Translations under genes and position numbers: made by a program
Source of the DNA: Nymphaea colorata
Lineage: Eukaryota; Streptophyta; Magnoliopsida; Nymphaeales; Nymphaeaceae
Reading direction: 5' to 3'
NCBI RefSeq assembly: GCF_008831285.2
Contig: NC_045140.1
Coordinates: forward strand, 15,487,796-15,551,795
DNA length: 64,000 nt
Shown: piece by piece, positions 14,001 through 26,280 of the stretch
Position numbering within the stretch: the stretch's first letter is position 1
Layout: each line of letters begins with the position of its first letter
Notes under the pieces: generated by a model
Told to the model about the DNA's origin: nothing
Database searches by the model: none
The model's input: the letters and a program-made list of their open reading frames with translations, nothing else

Positions 14001-15472
14001 ATTTCATCTAGTTGGACAATTTAATGCATAACAAACACGTGGTTTAGGTCCTTGCTCAAGTTTTGAATCTTTTGATTGGTCCATTTAAAACTGTGAACCG
14101 GTAAAACTGTTGTGTTATCTATTATGTGCTGTACATCTATGTGTTTTACTTTTTATATTCCACCTAGGCTGCTTATGAGCGGAGTTCTAGCTGAGCTGTG
14201 CCAGCTCGAACTTGGCTCAAATCTCAAGAGGCTGAACTAGAGCTTTGCTCGAGCTTGAATTAACTAGCTCGATCTTCACTTGGCTCGAGCTTAAGAAGGC
14301 TTGAACTCAACTCGGTTAAGCTCGAGCCGAGATTTGGCTTGAGCTTAGCCAAGCCATTTATTAACAAAAAAAAATTATTTTTTAATATAAGTGAAAACAA
14401 CCAAGTTTAAACTTTGAACCTGAGTCCCTGACCCTTGCTAGCCACAAGGAAACCCACTGGCACTATTTGTTTTCTATGGTAATATTGTGAAAGTCATTAT
14501 TATATGCTCTTGGCATGAGCTTAATCAAGTTTACACGAGCAGAACCCCCCTAGCTCGAACTCGACTCATTTACTTAAGTGAGTACATTTCTTAGCTTGAA
14601 TTTGATTCCTTTTTAAACGAGTCGAGATCGAGTCAAGTCTAACTGAGCGAGTTCAATTCGAGCTTGAGTTAGCTCGACTTGTTCACTTCTAATTCCATCT
14701 TCTTAAATTTGGAGCATGTGCACAAATCACATCATGTGTGCATATAAAAAATTACTGTCATATTTTAATTTTGACCGTCAATGTGGAGATTTGTGATCTT
14801 TGCAAATCACGATAATCAAGTTGTCACTTTTTTGAGTTGTTGTTAATGGGCCATCTCATATTTTCCTTTGAAAACTGGAAGCATGGTTCTTGTGTAAGTC
14901 GGCTCTTACCTTTTATATTATGTGGTGAAGATTCATTCTTTATTCTTTCTTTAGGGACAGAGGAACAAGAAAGTGGTTACTTTAGGCCCTACTGTATCTC
15001 ATGCTCGGAACATAAGGAAGATTGCCAATGATCATCTCTTAATTGACATGGAGGCAGGCAGCAGTTTGGTAGATGTAGAAGAGGACGATAAAAGTTAGTT
15101 CTTCTATCTTACTAGCCTTTATTTACAATACTTTGAAGTGATTTTGGAATCATGAATATATTATTGATGAGATGTTTAATTTAAAGGTCATGGTTTCAAG
15201 TCCCTTGCGACATCAAGCATTGTACCAAGAATCACAAGGCCCTTGGTGGACAGGATTGACGGACTGTGGTAGGCTGCAAGTCATAATTTTTTGATATAGT
15301 TTTTATCTTTTCTTGCCTAATTTGTATTTGTTTCTGCACATTGTTTAATTCTTTTATTTACCCAATCAGGGTTTCAGGAGAACGGTTGTTGATGAGGCAG
15401 CCGACTTTGAGACTCGGATTTATAGTCTATTGGGTTGTGATGCATGTATTATTTGCTGCTGCTATTGTCTAA
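2015..15472 (+). CDS. TNO1: TNO1-like giant coiled-coil, tail-anchored trans-Golgi protein
   Basis: Coding exons: 2015-2065, 3112-3966, 4105-9870, 11468-12386, 12478-13151, 14955-15093, 15187-15268, 15370-15472. All junctions are GT-AG and keep frame (8,589 nt, 2,862 residues plus stop). The start is the ATG at 2015, which opens MDKNRKKSDLLAAGRKK and continues across the intron as LEQFRQKRE. The N-terminal ~300 residues are acidic and low-complexity; the rest is almost continuous heptad-type coiled coil. Two modules recur: a KGK..QRD.LKQ.L block at about residues 1438-1472 and 1943-1970, and a 'WL'-ending block at about 1530-1560 and 1635-1665. The last 19 residues (LGFIVYWVVMHVLFAAAIV) are a single C-terminal membrane anchor after MRQPTLR. 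This layout matches plant TNO1, the trans-Golgi-network protein that binds the syntaxin SYP41 and acts in vacuolar sorting. It is longer than Arabidopsis TNO1 as I recall it (about 1,800 residues). Exon 4 alone is 5.77 kb. Family assignment is confident; one acceptor (14955 or 14961) is ambiguous by two codons. Confidence 0.9.
10985..11050. repeat. Tandem duplication, 33-bp unit, in a TNO1 intron
   Basis: Two adjacent copies (10985-11017 and 11018-11050) begin GTTGACATATCTTCTTAAA and differ at only a couple of bases. The repeat lies inside the 9871-11467 intron of the TNO1-like gene, near a (TA)n run at 10858-10876. Confidence 0.8.
14165..14691. mobile_element. 527-bp hAT-type MITE inside a TNO1 intron
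   Basis: The ends are degenerate inverted repeats rich in GAGCTCGAGC-like words. The left end starts TAGGCTGCTTATGAGC and the right end, read inverted, starts TAGAAGTGAACAAGTCGAGC. Flanking 8-bp direct repeats ATTCCACC (14157-14164) and ATTCCATC (14692-14699) match at seven of eight bases, which fits a hAT target duplication. There is no transposase frame. It sits in the 13152-14954 intron, so the host gene still splices around it. The degeneracy suggests an old insertion. Confidence 0.75.
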
Positions 15473-17551
15473 CTACTACTTATCTTAGGTAAGCTGTTGT
15501 TCAGTTATTGTATCCTGTGATAATATGTGGATTGATGTACTGTTATAATTTATGCATTGTTTAAAGTTAGCATGTTGTCTTTAGGTCTCCCTCATAATAT
15601 TATCTGCTTCTATATATTCATTTGGATCTTATTAATTTCATTGATGATGATTTATTGGAAATTGAAGGATGTATCTATTTTGAAAATTGGCGTGTAACTA
15701 TAAGCTTGCATGTTGTTTGAGAGTGGGATTCTGTCGTTTGCGTGCTAGTCCATGGGAATCTATAGGGAACCTTGACGCAGTGGCTGAATAAACCGATCGG
15801 TCATCACTGACTTGAAAAAGAACGGCCCTATTACATGGTTGATTAATACTACTCACAGATTAAAGCCATTACCCCTCTCTTGGACAATAAAGAGGTAGGT
15901 TGCTGTTGCATGGAGAAAAGAAATAACCATCTACAGCTGTTGCCATCACCTCCCTCCCACTGACAAAATTGAAAATCCTGAATTATGTACACAAATTCAT
16001 GCTAAAAATACAATTCATAAAGGATATGCCGTGAAATGCTTGTGAGTCTGTGACTGTCATAAGGCTATTTCCTTTTTAAATTAGAAGGTCCTTTTTTTCC
16101 CCCTTGCCTGCCTTTCCTTTACAGCTAACCAAGGGTCTCCAAGATATACCCACATATTTTGTGCTGATGGATCAAGAAATAGTATTTTGAGTCCTGTACT
16201 TTGATTCTCGAATGATCCTGGTCTTAGAACCCTTGTGTGATATGTACTGTTTGATGTGGTATGGACTATGTGATATGTTGGGATGAGATACCAGATCATC
16301 AAATGTTTGTGTTGCCTATTACTTGGTCACGGAGCTATCCAGAGTTCATGCTGGTTTGACCTAAGCTTAATACCGCTGTTTGATTTTTTTCTCATCCTTT
16401 TTATTTTAGTCCAACTACATCAGCTTTTCTGTTTAACCTGCCAGCGGCAAAGTTGGACCTTGTATGCGCCACCTGACATATGACACTTAGCCTGTAGGTG
16501 CATATAAGTATATATGATGGTGATTTTCCATGGAGTTTCCTAATTTTATGGTGATACAATGCCTGTTGTTCTAAGGAGGAGGAATGGTAAGGATACCTTT
16601 TGGCTTTTCTGTTAGAATTTTAGAAGCAATTGGCAGAGATCAAGCAGAGGAAAACAATATATATAACTAATCTTGCAAATTATTACTGAAATTAATCAAT
16701 CTTGTGTAAATATCATTTGCTAGTTGTGTCTGAGATATTTAACTTTATGGTTTGAAATGCAATCCAGGATGCATGTAGAAGGGAAATAGGTGATTGATTC
16801 CATTTTATCTATTTCATAAAGCTGATACACTTGATCACATTTCTGTTATATTCATTTTTTGAATGTCTTTCCTATGCCTAGAATTCTACTGCGTCTTTCT
16901 TGTCAGCTCTGAAACCATGACTGGAACAACTCATGCCATGCGCAGTTGTCTGGTCAGGCCTGGCTAGTACTAGGCTTCATCTGTGTGAACCATGGACACT
17001 TTAACATGCAACTGTCCTTGTTACTGGGGCTTTTAATGCCAAAGATATGGGTTAGATAAGGCACATAGGCTAAAAAAGGGAAGAAAATAGGGTCGCTTAA
17101 ATAGCATATATAAAATGTAAAGAAATGATTCTAGAATGGCTTATGACTTTATGTAGGCCTTGTCCTTTTGGGGCTTAGGTGAAATCTGAATTTATTTATT
17201 CCAGAACATTATAATTTTATACTTTGTTGCATGATAATTCACATATGACTTGTAATTGCATGAAGAAGCAAAGAAAAAGAAATGTGACTTAAATTGCATT
17301 TGTTTTCTTTGTTCTTTAGTCTTCTGTGGGACGTTGACTTAAATTATTCAATTTTTGTTTACTCTTCTGTGGAAGGCTGATCATTCCATAATTTTCTCAG
17401 TTTGCAGTTGTTTTTGGCTTGCGATAGTCGACTGCCAGAAAAAAAAGAGGCTGACAAGGTTGTCCTCTTGGAATCCATTCATTATACTAGAGAAATTCAT
17501 AGACTAGCCTAGCCCATAGCAGGTAATTATTTTGCCACACAGGCAGCTGTG

Positions 17552-17572
17552 TCTCTCTCTCTCTCTCTCTCT
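17552..17572. repeat. (TC)n microsatellite
   Basis: About ten TC repeats in the gene-poor interval after the TNO1-like gene. Confidence 0.9.
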
Positions 17573-19354
17573 TTTGTTCACTAGATTTCAGTTTGCCTGG
17601 TCGCATTCAATAAAGCATGCTACCACAGAGAAGAAAGGGATACATAATGAAGAAATGTCTATATGATTTTTCCATTGTAAATATCTGTATTGATATTGAG
17701 GTATATGGTAATTCTTTTATTTACAACCTTTGGGGCATTAATATTTATCATGTCTGTTTTCTGTTTACTCTGGCCATTAGACTTCAGATTAATGGTTTGC
17801 TTATGTGCTTAAACCATATTTCTGTTGGGGAAATGATAGTTTGGTACCGTTGAGCATCCCCATGGTTTACTGGGACAAAAAACCTGCTTGGGTATACGAA
17901 GTAGCAAACCTGGTCCAAGGCGTTATCTCAGGAAAGGACACTGGTGCCCTGACTTTTGGGAAGGATTGGATACTTCTGAAGCACATAACATGGCTTCATT
18001 CGCAAGTTCAAAATCTCTCTAGAGATCATATGTTTGACTTGCATGCTTAAAGGTATTCCTGTACTTAAATGCTCGAGCGGCACCTAGCTTTCTTATCATC
18101 CAATTTTACTTGTCCAGCTTTTTTTCTTTATTTTTTTAGTTTCTTCCTGGAAGCTGGATGTGCTTTTGTGTTAGTTCCTAAATGGAAAAATTTTCCCTTT
18201 TAACAAGAAAATAGTGTTGACATTATGGGTGGTAGTCCAGGCTTTTCATCCAGGGGTTGGGTGATGTGCTCTTTAGTGACGCCACTCTTCTTTGGCTGGC
18301 TGTGCTCTTAAGTAGGTCGTTTTTGTTCTGCTAAGGCACATATTAGACCAAGCTTTTAGTACCAGCAATAAAATTGGATCTGTTAAACGTTACCTTTAAT
18401 GCATCATGTTCTGTTGCAACGTCCTGAGTACGAACAATCGCTACATAATCTTGAACTGATAGTTTATGATGCTACCTGGTTCAGATAGCACTGGTTTGAA
18501 CTTTTTACTTGCTAAACATCTCGACCTTGTAGACTGTCATCCCAGTTTGCCATGCCCTTGTTTCAAGAATGTATAGATCTGTTTGTTGACCTCAGAGATC
18601 CTGCAAATCTTCTCCCTCTGAAATTAACTTGCGTATGCATCTTCAAATTGCTGATCTTACATCAAGTTTTCCTGATCTGCAAAGAGGAAGTCATGAACTA
18701 TAAAATCTAGTTGATTTCTTATTCTGATAGAAAAAGGCCTATGCATGAAGAGGACAAGGTTCACGAGCTGGTGTCTAAACCTTTTATTATAAATCTCACA
18801 TGTTTTGTGGTGAAATATGTTTCTGTGTGTGTGCACACATATTCAGCTGTTATCCGGCCTTTGGTTGTTAAAAACTCATCTCTCCTTCCATTGGAAGCAT
18901 AATCAGATCTGACCCTTGAGCTGCCAACTTGGTAACATTTTCGCTGAAGAGTGCAGCAGTTTTGCTCCTAATGGTCTCGAGAAGTTCGGAACTGAACTCA
19001 TTAGGTCTAAGATTGATATGGTTTGGTATTCATCACATCATGGTCAAATCAACTTTTTCATATCAAAACTAGAATCGACTTGAACCTTGTACTTAGGCTG
19101 TTGTTGTTCTCATGGGCTAATGGAACAATTCTTTGCAATTTTCGTGATGAACTTCTTTGAAAAGCTTTGACATATAGGACTCTGTTGGTCCCTGTGGTAC
19201 TTTTCTTTTCTGTATTAATCATTTGTTGTCAAGACAAGTATCATATGATTTTAACGTTTTAGTCCCTTTCTTGACAAGAACTGATTTCAAATAAGTCACA
19301 TGTCTTAAATGAATACTTGATAGGATGTTCACCATTTTCCCTATATGACGATAA

Positions 19355-19445
19355 CGAGTCGACCCAGTGGTAAGGATGTTGCCTTCATGTAAATGGGACT
19401 CGTTCCTTCAAACCAAATAGTGGTTCAAACTTCGTGCCCTGTTAA
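19355..19445 (+). repeat. Possible tRNA-derived SINE head
   Basis: An A-box-like CGACCCAGTGGTAAGG near 19360 is followed about 52 bp later by a B-box-like GGTTCAAACTT at 19422-19432. That spacing fits a Pol III promoter. I see no cloverleaf, clear tail or target duplication, so this may be chance. A similar word, CAGTGGTAAGGA, occurs near 48175 without a B box. Confidence 0.3.
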
Positions 19446-22400
19446 TAAAAGAATCTAATTAGTTCTTTTAGCTCTTTTTTTTCCTATTTTGTATGTTTTC
19501 TTTATTGCATCCTTCCTGACAAACGTTCATTTACATCGATCAGATTAATTTTAATTAAAAGAGGATTTCAGATCTAGATCCAGGCAGTTGAGACTCTTGG
19601 TTGGAATTACTCTTGTGGTCCCTGTTCAGTTTTCGTTTTCAGGATGGACCTCATGAGAGTCATCTTAATGCTTATCAGGCTGGCGGTTTATCTAGCTAAG
19701 GCTGTTTAAATGGGCAGAGGCACACCACACACACAAACACACACGTATGCAGCAATAAACATTTTCTTATCCGACTTTCAATTTTCTGCCAATCGTCCAT
19801 GGTTCTTGGTCTCATGGGTTGCATTGGGTCATATTTTTTCTAGCATACAAATCAACAGCCTGCTACACGTACCGATCTATTCCTACTTCGTTTGGTCCTG
19901 CTTTGCACACTAAGCTTGAGGTTCAGGGTCCAAGGAGCGTAACTTTTATCGCACCGCCTCATATTGGACTAATTTGTTCCCTGTTGAAAATGCTAGTTAA
20001 TAAACCCTGGATCAACTTGGATAATCAATTCCGCGGTCATCTTTAAGAGTTTTTTTTCTTGCTCGGAAGGGTAGCAAAAACCAGTCCATATTTTACCCTA
20101 CTTGACTTTCCCACTTATTTGTCATTGCGACCTTGAGGTGTTCAGGAGTGACTATTGAGTAACGCTAGATGATCTGCCACTACGTGCGCTTATTTATGGA
20201 GTGGACAATATATTAGATCAATGCGATGGACGTGCGTGACCTGTATATATGGTGGTTGTCCTTGAGCCACACTCATGAGGATTGCATGTACGACTCTTCC
20301 TGTGGCTGTCCCTTTCCCTTTATGGGCGTTGATCTGCAGTAGTCGAGCCAGCAGGGTGGGGAAATCGCAACTGATGCTGAGTCGGTCATCGAAATGAAAA
20401 GGGGCTTGCTGCACTTGTGTCTGACAACGTTTAAATACCCCACAGACAGCGTCCAACAACAGCTATTGGTTCCTTCCTTAACCGGAATCAGATGCAAGAG
20501 AATTTCAGAACGAATGACCGTGTAGACTATCCTCATGGTGCTTAAAATGTGCCTCGCGACCAATGTCGTATGCAAGGTCTCAGTGTTCTCGCATATTTCT
20601 CTCGGGCAGTTTCTTACTCAATTTGTTTTGCAGGTTGATTTCCGGAGCGTGGGTAATGAATAAAACGAATCTGGTAAAAGTGAAAAAGGAAGTGTTGGTA
20701 TGTGGTGGCTGCATGCCGATTGTCTATGAAGGAAGCTGAGTCTGGGGAGCCCCCTTCACGGGATATCTATCCATTAACCGGAGGCCTCTGTTAAATTATC
20801 TTCCTCTAAGTGGTGGGCAATTTGTGAATTCATTCCTGCACCCAGTGACGCCAGTATCATAAAATGGCACGACAGCTACCACGCGATGATGTGCCTCTTC
20901 GACCCCGCCGCAACCATGAATACGACCTAATGAAATGAGCCCAAAATTAAGCTTCAAAAGTCAAAATTTATTGATTTTTTAAAAATCTTGAACGTGGAGC
21001 CGTAATTCAGCTCTTCCCAACTTGGATAGATGTAGGCGGCAAAAATTCTGTAACATGAATTTTCGGAATTTTGAAACGGTCGAATTTCGTATTCTGATGG
21101 AGTCTTTTAGCTGTATTCTGAATTTCCAAGCGAACTCATCTACGACCGCGTTTCTTAATAAATTTTAAGCTAAAAAAATCACCCAAAATTTCAATTTGAA
21201 AAGATTCTTCCAACGAAGATGACCGTGCATTTACAGGGAAAGGTCAGCCGCCTCCGGACGTACGTTGATACTTGAGAGGGAAACAGCGAGAATCAAGTCC
21301 CATGGAGCTTTGTGTATTTGGGTGCAGGTAGCCGCACCAAGTCAAAGGCAGGCCAAGCTGGTGGCTCATCCAGGTCGATTGGGATTAGTCACGGTAGCTG
21401 CGTGTGTAAGTTTCTAGGCTCCTGCCATCAGGAGTCACGCTTTTCAAGTTTTTCGACAGGCATGTCTGACCCCCCAATCCACTCCATCACGCTTGGTTTG
21501 TCTCTTTTTGGCGAAGCATGATCTTGCACCTTCCTCGTTGTTGCTCGCAAGGGACAAAAATACTCGCGCAGCCTCCGTCTAATGACGGTGACGCTTTTCC
21601 TTTCTTCCTGGAAAGCCTTCTACTAAGTCTACGGTGATCTCAGCCGCCCAGTTTCGTGCCATCCGTCTTGAGTGAAAAAAGGAACAAAAGGGCTTCGAAC
21701 AAATAAATTGTGAAAACATATAACCTCGAGCCAACCTTTTTATCGACTGGGGAACCTCGCCAACGAAGGCGTGACAAGGTTTTTCTCTTTCTAAATTGTT
21801 CCGGGAAAAAGCACAAAATCCGGCTCTTGGGACATCATTGGCGAAACAGATGAGCGGACCGCTCTGCAACATAGGGAATTTATTTTGGAATCGGAAAAAT
21901 TAAAAAGAAGTTTCCTTTTTTTTTTTTTTTTTCCTGAATCACGACACATTCAATATCAAGAAAATAGCTATAGCTTATAAAATGGTTGGTGAGCCAGGAG
22001 TCTGTGTCTAAATCTCTAATGCAGTCAGATCAGATGCGTTATAAGGAAGCGGCCAGGCAAGGGCTATAAGAAGCGGTTCCTTTATAAAAGCGACGGCGTA
22101 GAGAGGAGGAGGTGTCATCGTCGAGTTTGGTTGCCTCCAAGGCTGGCAAACTTAAGACGAGCTCATTATGATGGCCTCTTTGCTTTCAGCAGTCAAAGAT
22201 TGGCGACAGTGACATGTTTTTTGCGACGTCAGCTGCATCGTCGTCAGCCATGCTTCCGACGTTTGAGGGCAGAAATTCTTTCCACTCACTGGTCGTCGTT
22301 TGCTGCTGCTTGCCGGTGCACATGGTCGATCCGGAATCTCGTTTCTCAAGTATCGCACCACGTTTTACATTTCTTCTTCGATCGTAATCGTATACTTGCC

Positions 22401-22446
22401 AGGTTTCACATTAAGACACAGACGTGATAGATTAACCTCTTGTGTA

Positions 22447-22800
22447 CACAGGCAGAGCCAGAAATTGTAGCTGGTGGGGGTCGTAATTCCATAGCTTTAA
22501 TGCTTTTAAAGGATATATGTATATCAATTTATTGACGTATTGTGAGGCAGTGAGTGTTGTGGATCGTGTGATTGTATCGATGTCAGATTGGCAATTCAAA
22601 ATCTCACGACAAGACCGTGGGGTCATCACCAAATCTGAAGATATTTATTGGTATTCAGTATTCACCGTGTTGGAGGATGTGGCTACCGTTTGGCATGAAG
22701 ATGCGTGTGCCTGTGTACGCGTCGATGATTGCATGGATGGATATGAATTGTTGTATGTTTTGTGTAAGATACCATGTCCAAGTCGCTCCGCCCCACCCCT
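22447..22800. repeat. Possible degraded transposon remnant bounded by 'gcagagcca' and 'gctccgccc' words
   Basis: The left side reads GGCAGAGCCAGAAATTG then a GGTGGGGGTC run. The right side near 22787 reads GTCGCTCCGCCCCACCCC, roughly its inverse. Such words often mark ends of plant repeats. I see no transposase and no clean target duplication. A 105-residue open frame inside resembles nothing I recognise. Confidence 0.25.
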
Positions 22801-25290
22801 TCTAAAGCCATTCAACGCTTGCAACATGTTATAATATAGACCACTTAGGTGAAGCCAAAATGGAAACACATTTTCCTCGAAATTGCATTCTCTGATCGCC
22901 TTTTTAATTTGGCCCTGATTTTCTTAGAAGTAAAGTTTATTGAAATTCTGATGATAAGCAACGAAGGGAGGAAAAGAAGGGGAAAGCTACCCTTCGAGGG
23001 AATGTCCTCTCCCGCCACCACAGCTTTGCAAGGAAAAAGGAGGAAAATCCAAAAAATGCAAGTCCAAGTCAGCCAAAAATCTACTTATTTAGGGTTTCGA
23101 TCATTTAAATTGCATTAACATTCACTAGGAAAATCAACTTAAAAGTTGATTTCCTAAATATAAACAGTATAAAAGTTGTCCAACCAAATAGCGTTGAACT
23201 CCTGCCTGTTCTATAGAAAGAGGATGTGAACGTTGCAATATTCTTTGAAACTTAGTGTTCCGTGCATAAAGGTGTCTCAAAGATTAGGAACTGAGACAGC
23301 TTCACCTTCATGGAACAGTAGAGTCACATGCAAACCAAACAATGCAATTGAATGCTGGCCTCAAATTGATAAAGAAGGAAAAAGAAAGCAAGTTGCTGTA
23401 GGGGTGCCCCACAAGGAGCCTGTACAAAGAAAAAAGGGGATCGCCTAATAATTATTATTCTGTGGGGATCCACTGTTGTCGTCCACAAATTGGTGTTTTG
23501 ATGGCCCAAGACTCTCATTTCCTGGATATGAATCGCTCCGATTTCTTACTACAACTGATGGGCGAAATGACCGAATGTGTGGTCATGGTGCGTGGAGCTG
23601 GAGAAGAAGAAGGTCGGCACAGTGTGTGCACCGCAACTCGAATGGTTGGCTTTCAAGTCGTCCATATGTGAAAATAAATTCTTCCAACTTGACTGTAGTT
23701 GTGGCAAACAATGCATCTTCGGCACATATAATAAAATATCTCCAGAAAATAGAAAAGATCGGGGGTGTGGTGTAGCTTTCCATGAATTGGAGGTCCAACT
23801 CCGACCAGAGGATGGAGAGAGCTGCGCCACAAGGAGGCACCTCGACGCACGGCCACGGCCAATAGAGGTAGAGAGCCACGGTGCCTGCAAGACCATCGAT
23901 CATACGTCGACGGTCCGCCAACAGGTGCCAGAGATGTAGTAGCGGCTGAAAAGCAAAGTTCAATGACCAATTGAAGTACACCTTAAAAAGAGAGGGAGAG
24001 GGAACAAAAGAAAAAAAAAGGAAAATGGCGGTGGCCGCGGGTGGAATGGCGTTTGGCCTAAGGAAGGAATCAGTGCAAGAAGAGTGGGGCGGACGTCCAT
24101 GGCTGTTTGAGTGGCTGCAATTGCACCTAAAAAAAAAAACTGCCAGTCCTGATCACATTGGTTTGTGACCTTTCTTGTTCTGTCTACAAACAATTATTGG
24201 TTTGGTGAAGGAACTGCCCCGTCTTTTTAAAAATCTCACGTAAACCAACCAGAAATGATGCTTTTCCGCTCCGAATCAAACTACCAGATTATGATAACGT
24301 TTGGATCTAATTTGCTTCCTCGCACAAGAATGAGGATACGTTTGTACGAGCTCTTGGGGTTCGAGGATATATAGATGAATAAGCAAAAGGAATGAAGCTA
24401 GGAGTACATTTTTAATGTTTCAATTACAAGATTTAAATCTTGAGAAGCTGAACTTGGCAAGTGTAATGTAAAAAAGAAGAAAAAGTCCACTGCTGGTGGT
24501 GCCGGTAATCGGCAGTGTTAAATTGGGGTCCCCTAAAACGTCAATTAAGTTAAGTGCATGAACTCTGAAACATGTAACGAAGCGAAGCTTGTACGAGAGA
24601 GAGAGAGAGAAGCATGGCATGGTGCACCATGAATGAATGAAGGTGAAGCATGGCCAAAGAGAAAGAGATGGATTGCGATCGTAAATCAAGCGGGGTGGTT
24701 TAGTTTAGATATGGATCTGAGTGTAGGGGAAGCGCCACGTAATTCTTGGGAAAGAGGGGAAAAAGGTCGCTTCTCTGCGCTCCACGTGGCGAAAAAGTGG
24801 AGAAGAAGCATCGTGGTGGCAGCCCGAGGGCCGTCCCTTCGTGCGCCTGTGTGTGGACTGGAGATCGCATGAGTATGATATAAGATGGTATGTGCAAAAG
24901 TTCATCCTTCTTACACATAGAGGATCGGATTATTTGACTTGTAGATTCCACCCGCTCTGCCGTCTTTAATTTGCATCCAAAAGGTTTTGAACGAACCAAC
25001 CAGCAAGCACATTCTCAACTCCAGCAAGCACATAAACCGGGCGGAAGCCTTGACTTGGTTCGGACCAAAGGTGGAATGGGCCCAGCGATGGCCAGATATT
25101 TGTGGAAAAGGACGGGGAATTGAAAATAGAAAAAAGGAACAAAGCGGAAAGAGAAAAACTTTTAGAACCGAAGGAGCCTGTTTGTTTATTATAATCGATC
25201 ATCTTGCAGTTGGAGGAGGGAGGTTGGTTTGTGGACGGGAAGAAGGTCGGCACAGGCGACGTCTCTCCACCACCACCCTCCTACTATTAC

Positions 25291-25298
25291 TATATAGA
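25291..25298 (+). promoter_or_regulatory. TATA box of the B-box gene
   Basis: TATATAGA lies 218 bp before the start codon at 25516. The stretch between is CT- and CA-rich with no long competing frame in the coding register, as expected of a plant 5' leader. Confidence 0.6.
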
Positions 25299-25515
25299 CA
25301 GACCCAAGGGCCAAACCCACAACCTCTCCGACCCTCTCACAGCCCCCCGCGCCTTCCTTTCCTACTCCTACCACCTCCTCCCTCCTCCCCAATAACTCAA
25401 CACAACCTCCTTCCTAACAACTTAAATCCACAAAACAGCCTTCTCCCCGCGAAACCGCTTCCTCCCCCGGTTTTGCCGAGACCCCCGCCCCATCGCGGGA
25501 TCCGGTTTCCCGGCC

Positions 25516-26280
25516 ATGGCGAGGAGGAATTGCGAGCTCTGCGCGGGCGAGGCCTCCGTCTTCTGTCTGCCCGACTCCGCGTTCCTCTGCTGGTCATGCG
25601 ACGCCAGGGTCCACGACGCCAACTTTCTCGTCGCCCGGCACCTCCGGCGGCCTGTCTGTTCTTCCTGCCAGAAACCCGCCGGAGGTGCCTTCTCTGGGGC
25701 CGTGGTTTCGCCGTTGTGGCTATTTTGCAACTCGTGCAAGGGGGAGGAAGACGAGGAGGAGGAGGAAGAGTCTTCGAGCGCGGAGTCGTACGCTGCGGCT
25801 GGGGTGAGGGAGAAGGCGGGCTGCGGAATGAAGAGGGCGGATAGCGCGTCGATGGCGACTACCACGGAGGAGGAGGAGGAGGGTCCGAGGGTAGCGATGA
25901 GGAGGAGGAACGGCAGAAGCAGCAGGAGGCGGCACGGGATGGTTGGACAGATGGACGCGAGGGCGGAGGAGGTGCTGGAGCGGTGGGGGAGGAGGCTGGG
26001 GCTGCGAAACGCCTGCGCTTCGGTGCCGCTTGCGATGCACGCGTTCGAGGTGCGCGCGCAGAGGATGGGGGCGGGGTGTTCGGTGAGGGTGTGGCTGGCG
26101 GGGTCGCTGTGGCTCGGGGTGAGGCTGTGCGAGAGGAAGGCGGGGCAGGAAGGGTTGCTGAGGAAGCTGGAGTCCGTCGGTGGGGTGCCCTCCAGGATCA
26201 TCCTGCTGGCGGAGTCGAAGTTATCGCGGATGCTGAAGCTGAGGGTTGAGGAAGAGGGATGGGCCGAATGCTCCTCCTGA
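25516..26280 (+). CDS. Single B-box zinc-finger protein (BBX family)
   Basis: This intronless gene encodes 254 residues. One B-box occupies residues 6-42, with zinc ligands C6, C9, C17, D20, C25, C28, H33 and H42. A further CxxC pair (C48/C51 and C71/C74) follows. Next come an acidic run (about 77-86), a second Glu-rich patch and a basic patch near 119-131 that could be a nuclear signal. The C-terminal ~100 residues (from EEVLERWGRRLGL to SKLSRMLKLRVEE) look like a conserved helical domain. There is no CCT domain, so it is not a CONSTANS-type protein. BBX proteins are nuclear cofactors in light, hormone and stress responses; the role of this one is unknown. The Met codon immediately precedes RRNCELC, where the family normally starts. 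The gene is clearly more GC-rich than its surroundings. Confidence 0.85.
   Translation: MARRNCELCAGEASVFCLPDSAFLCWSCDARVHDANFLVARHLRRPVCSSCQKPAGGAFSGAVVSPLWLFCNSCKGEEDEEEEEESSSAESYAAAGVREKAGCGMKRADSASMATTTEEEEEGPRVAMRRRNGRSSRRRHGMVGQMDARAEEVLERWGRRLGLRNACASVPLAMHAFEVRAQRMGAGCSVRVWLAGSLWLGVRLCERKAGQEGLLRKLESVGGVPSRIILLAESKLSRMLKLRVEEEGWAECSS

Larger units (their letters stand above)
15473..25260. other. Gene-poor interval between the TNO1-like and B-box genes
   Basis: I see no convincing protein gene here. The first few hundred bases are probably the TNO1 3' UTR; gtaagc after 15487 could be a donor within it. The interval holds a (TC)n run at 17552-17572, a weak tRNA-like promoter pair at 19360-19432, a poly(T) run near 21908-21932 and a (GA)n run near 24595-24610. 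A TATA-like TTTATAAAAG near 22080 precedes only very short frames. Short open frames on both strands overlap one another and look like chance. Confidence 0.5.

Noticed and set aside
20190-21872. Minus-strand frames of 89-100 codons near 20.2-20.6 and 21.6-21.9 kb
   Set aside because: No recognisable domain, no promoter or splice structure that links them.
23549-23981. Overlapping open frames of 105-132 codons on both strands near 23.6-24.0 kb
   Set aside because: Several frames are open at once, none has a recognisable motif or splice context; best explained by chance.
24987-25844. 285-codon plus-strand open frame upstream of and overlapping the B-box gene
   Set aside because: It runs through the TATA box and leader and is low-complexity Pro/Ser/Arg. 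The B-box frame has clear zinc ligands, so this is a shadow.
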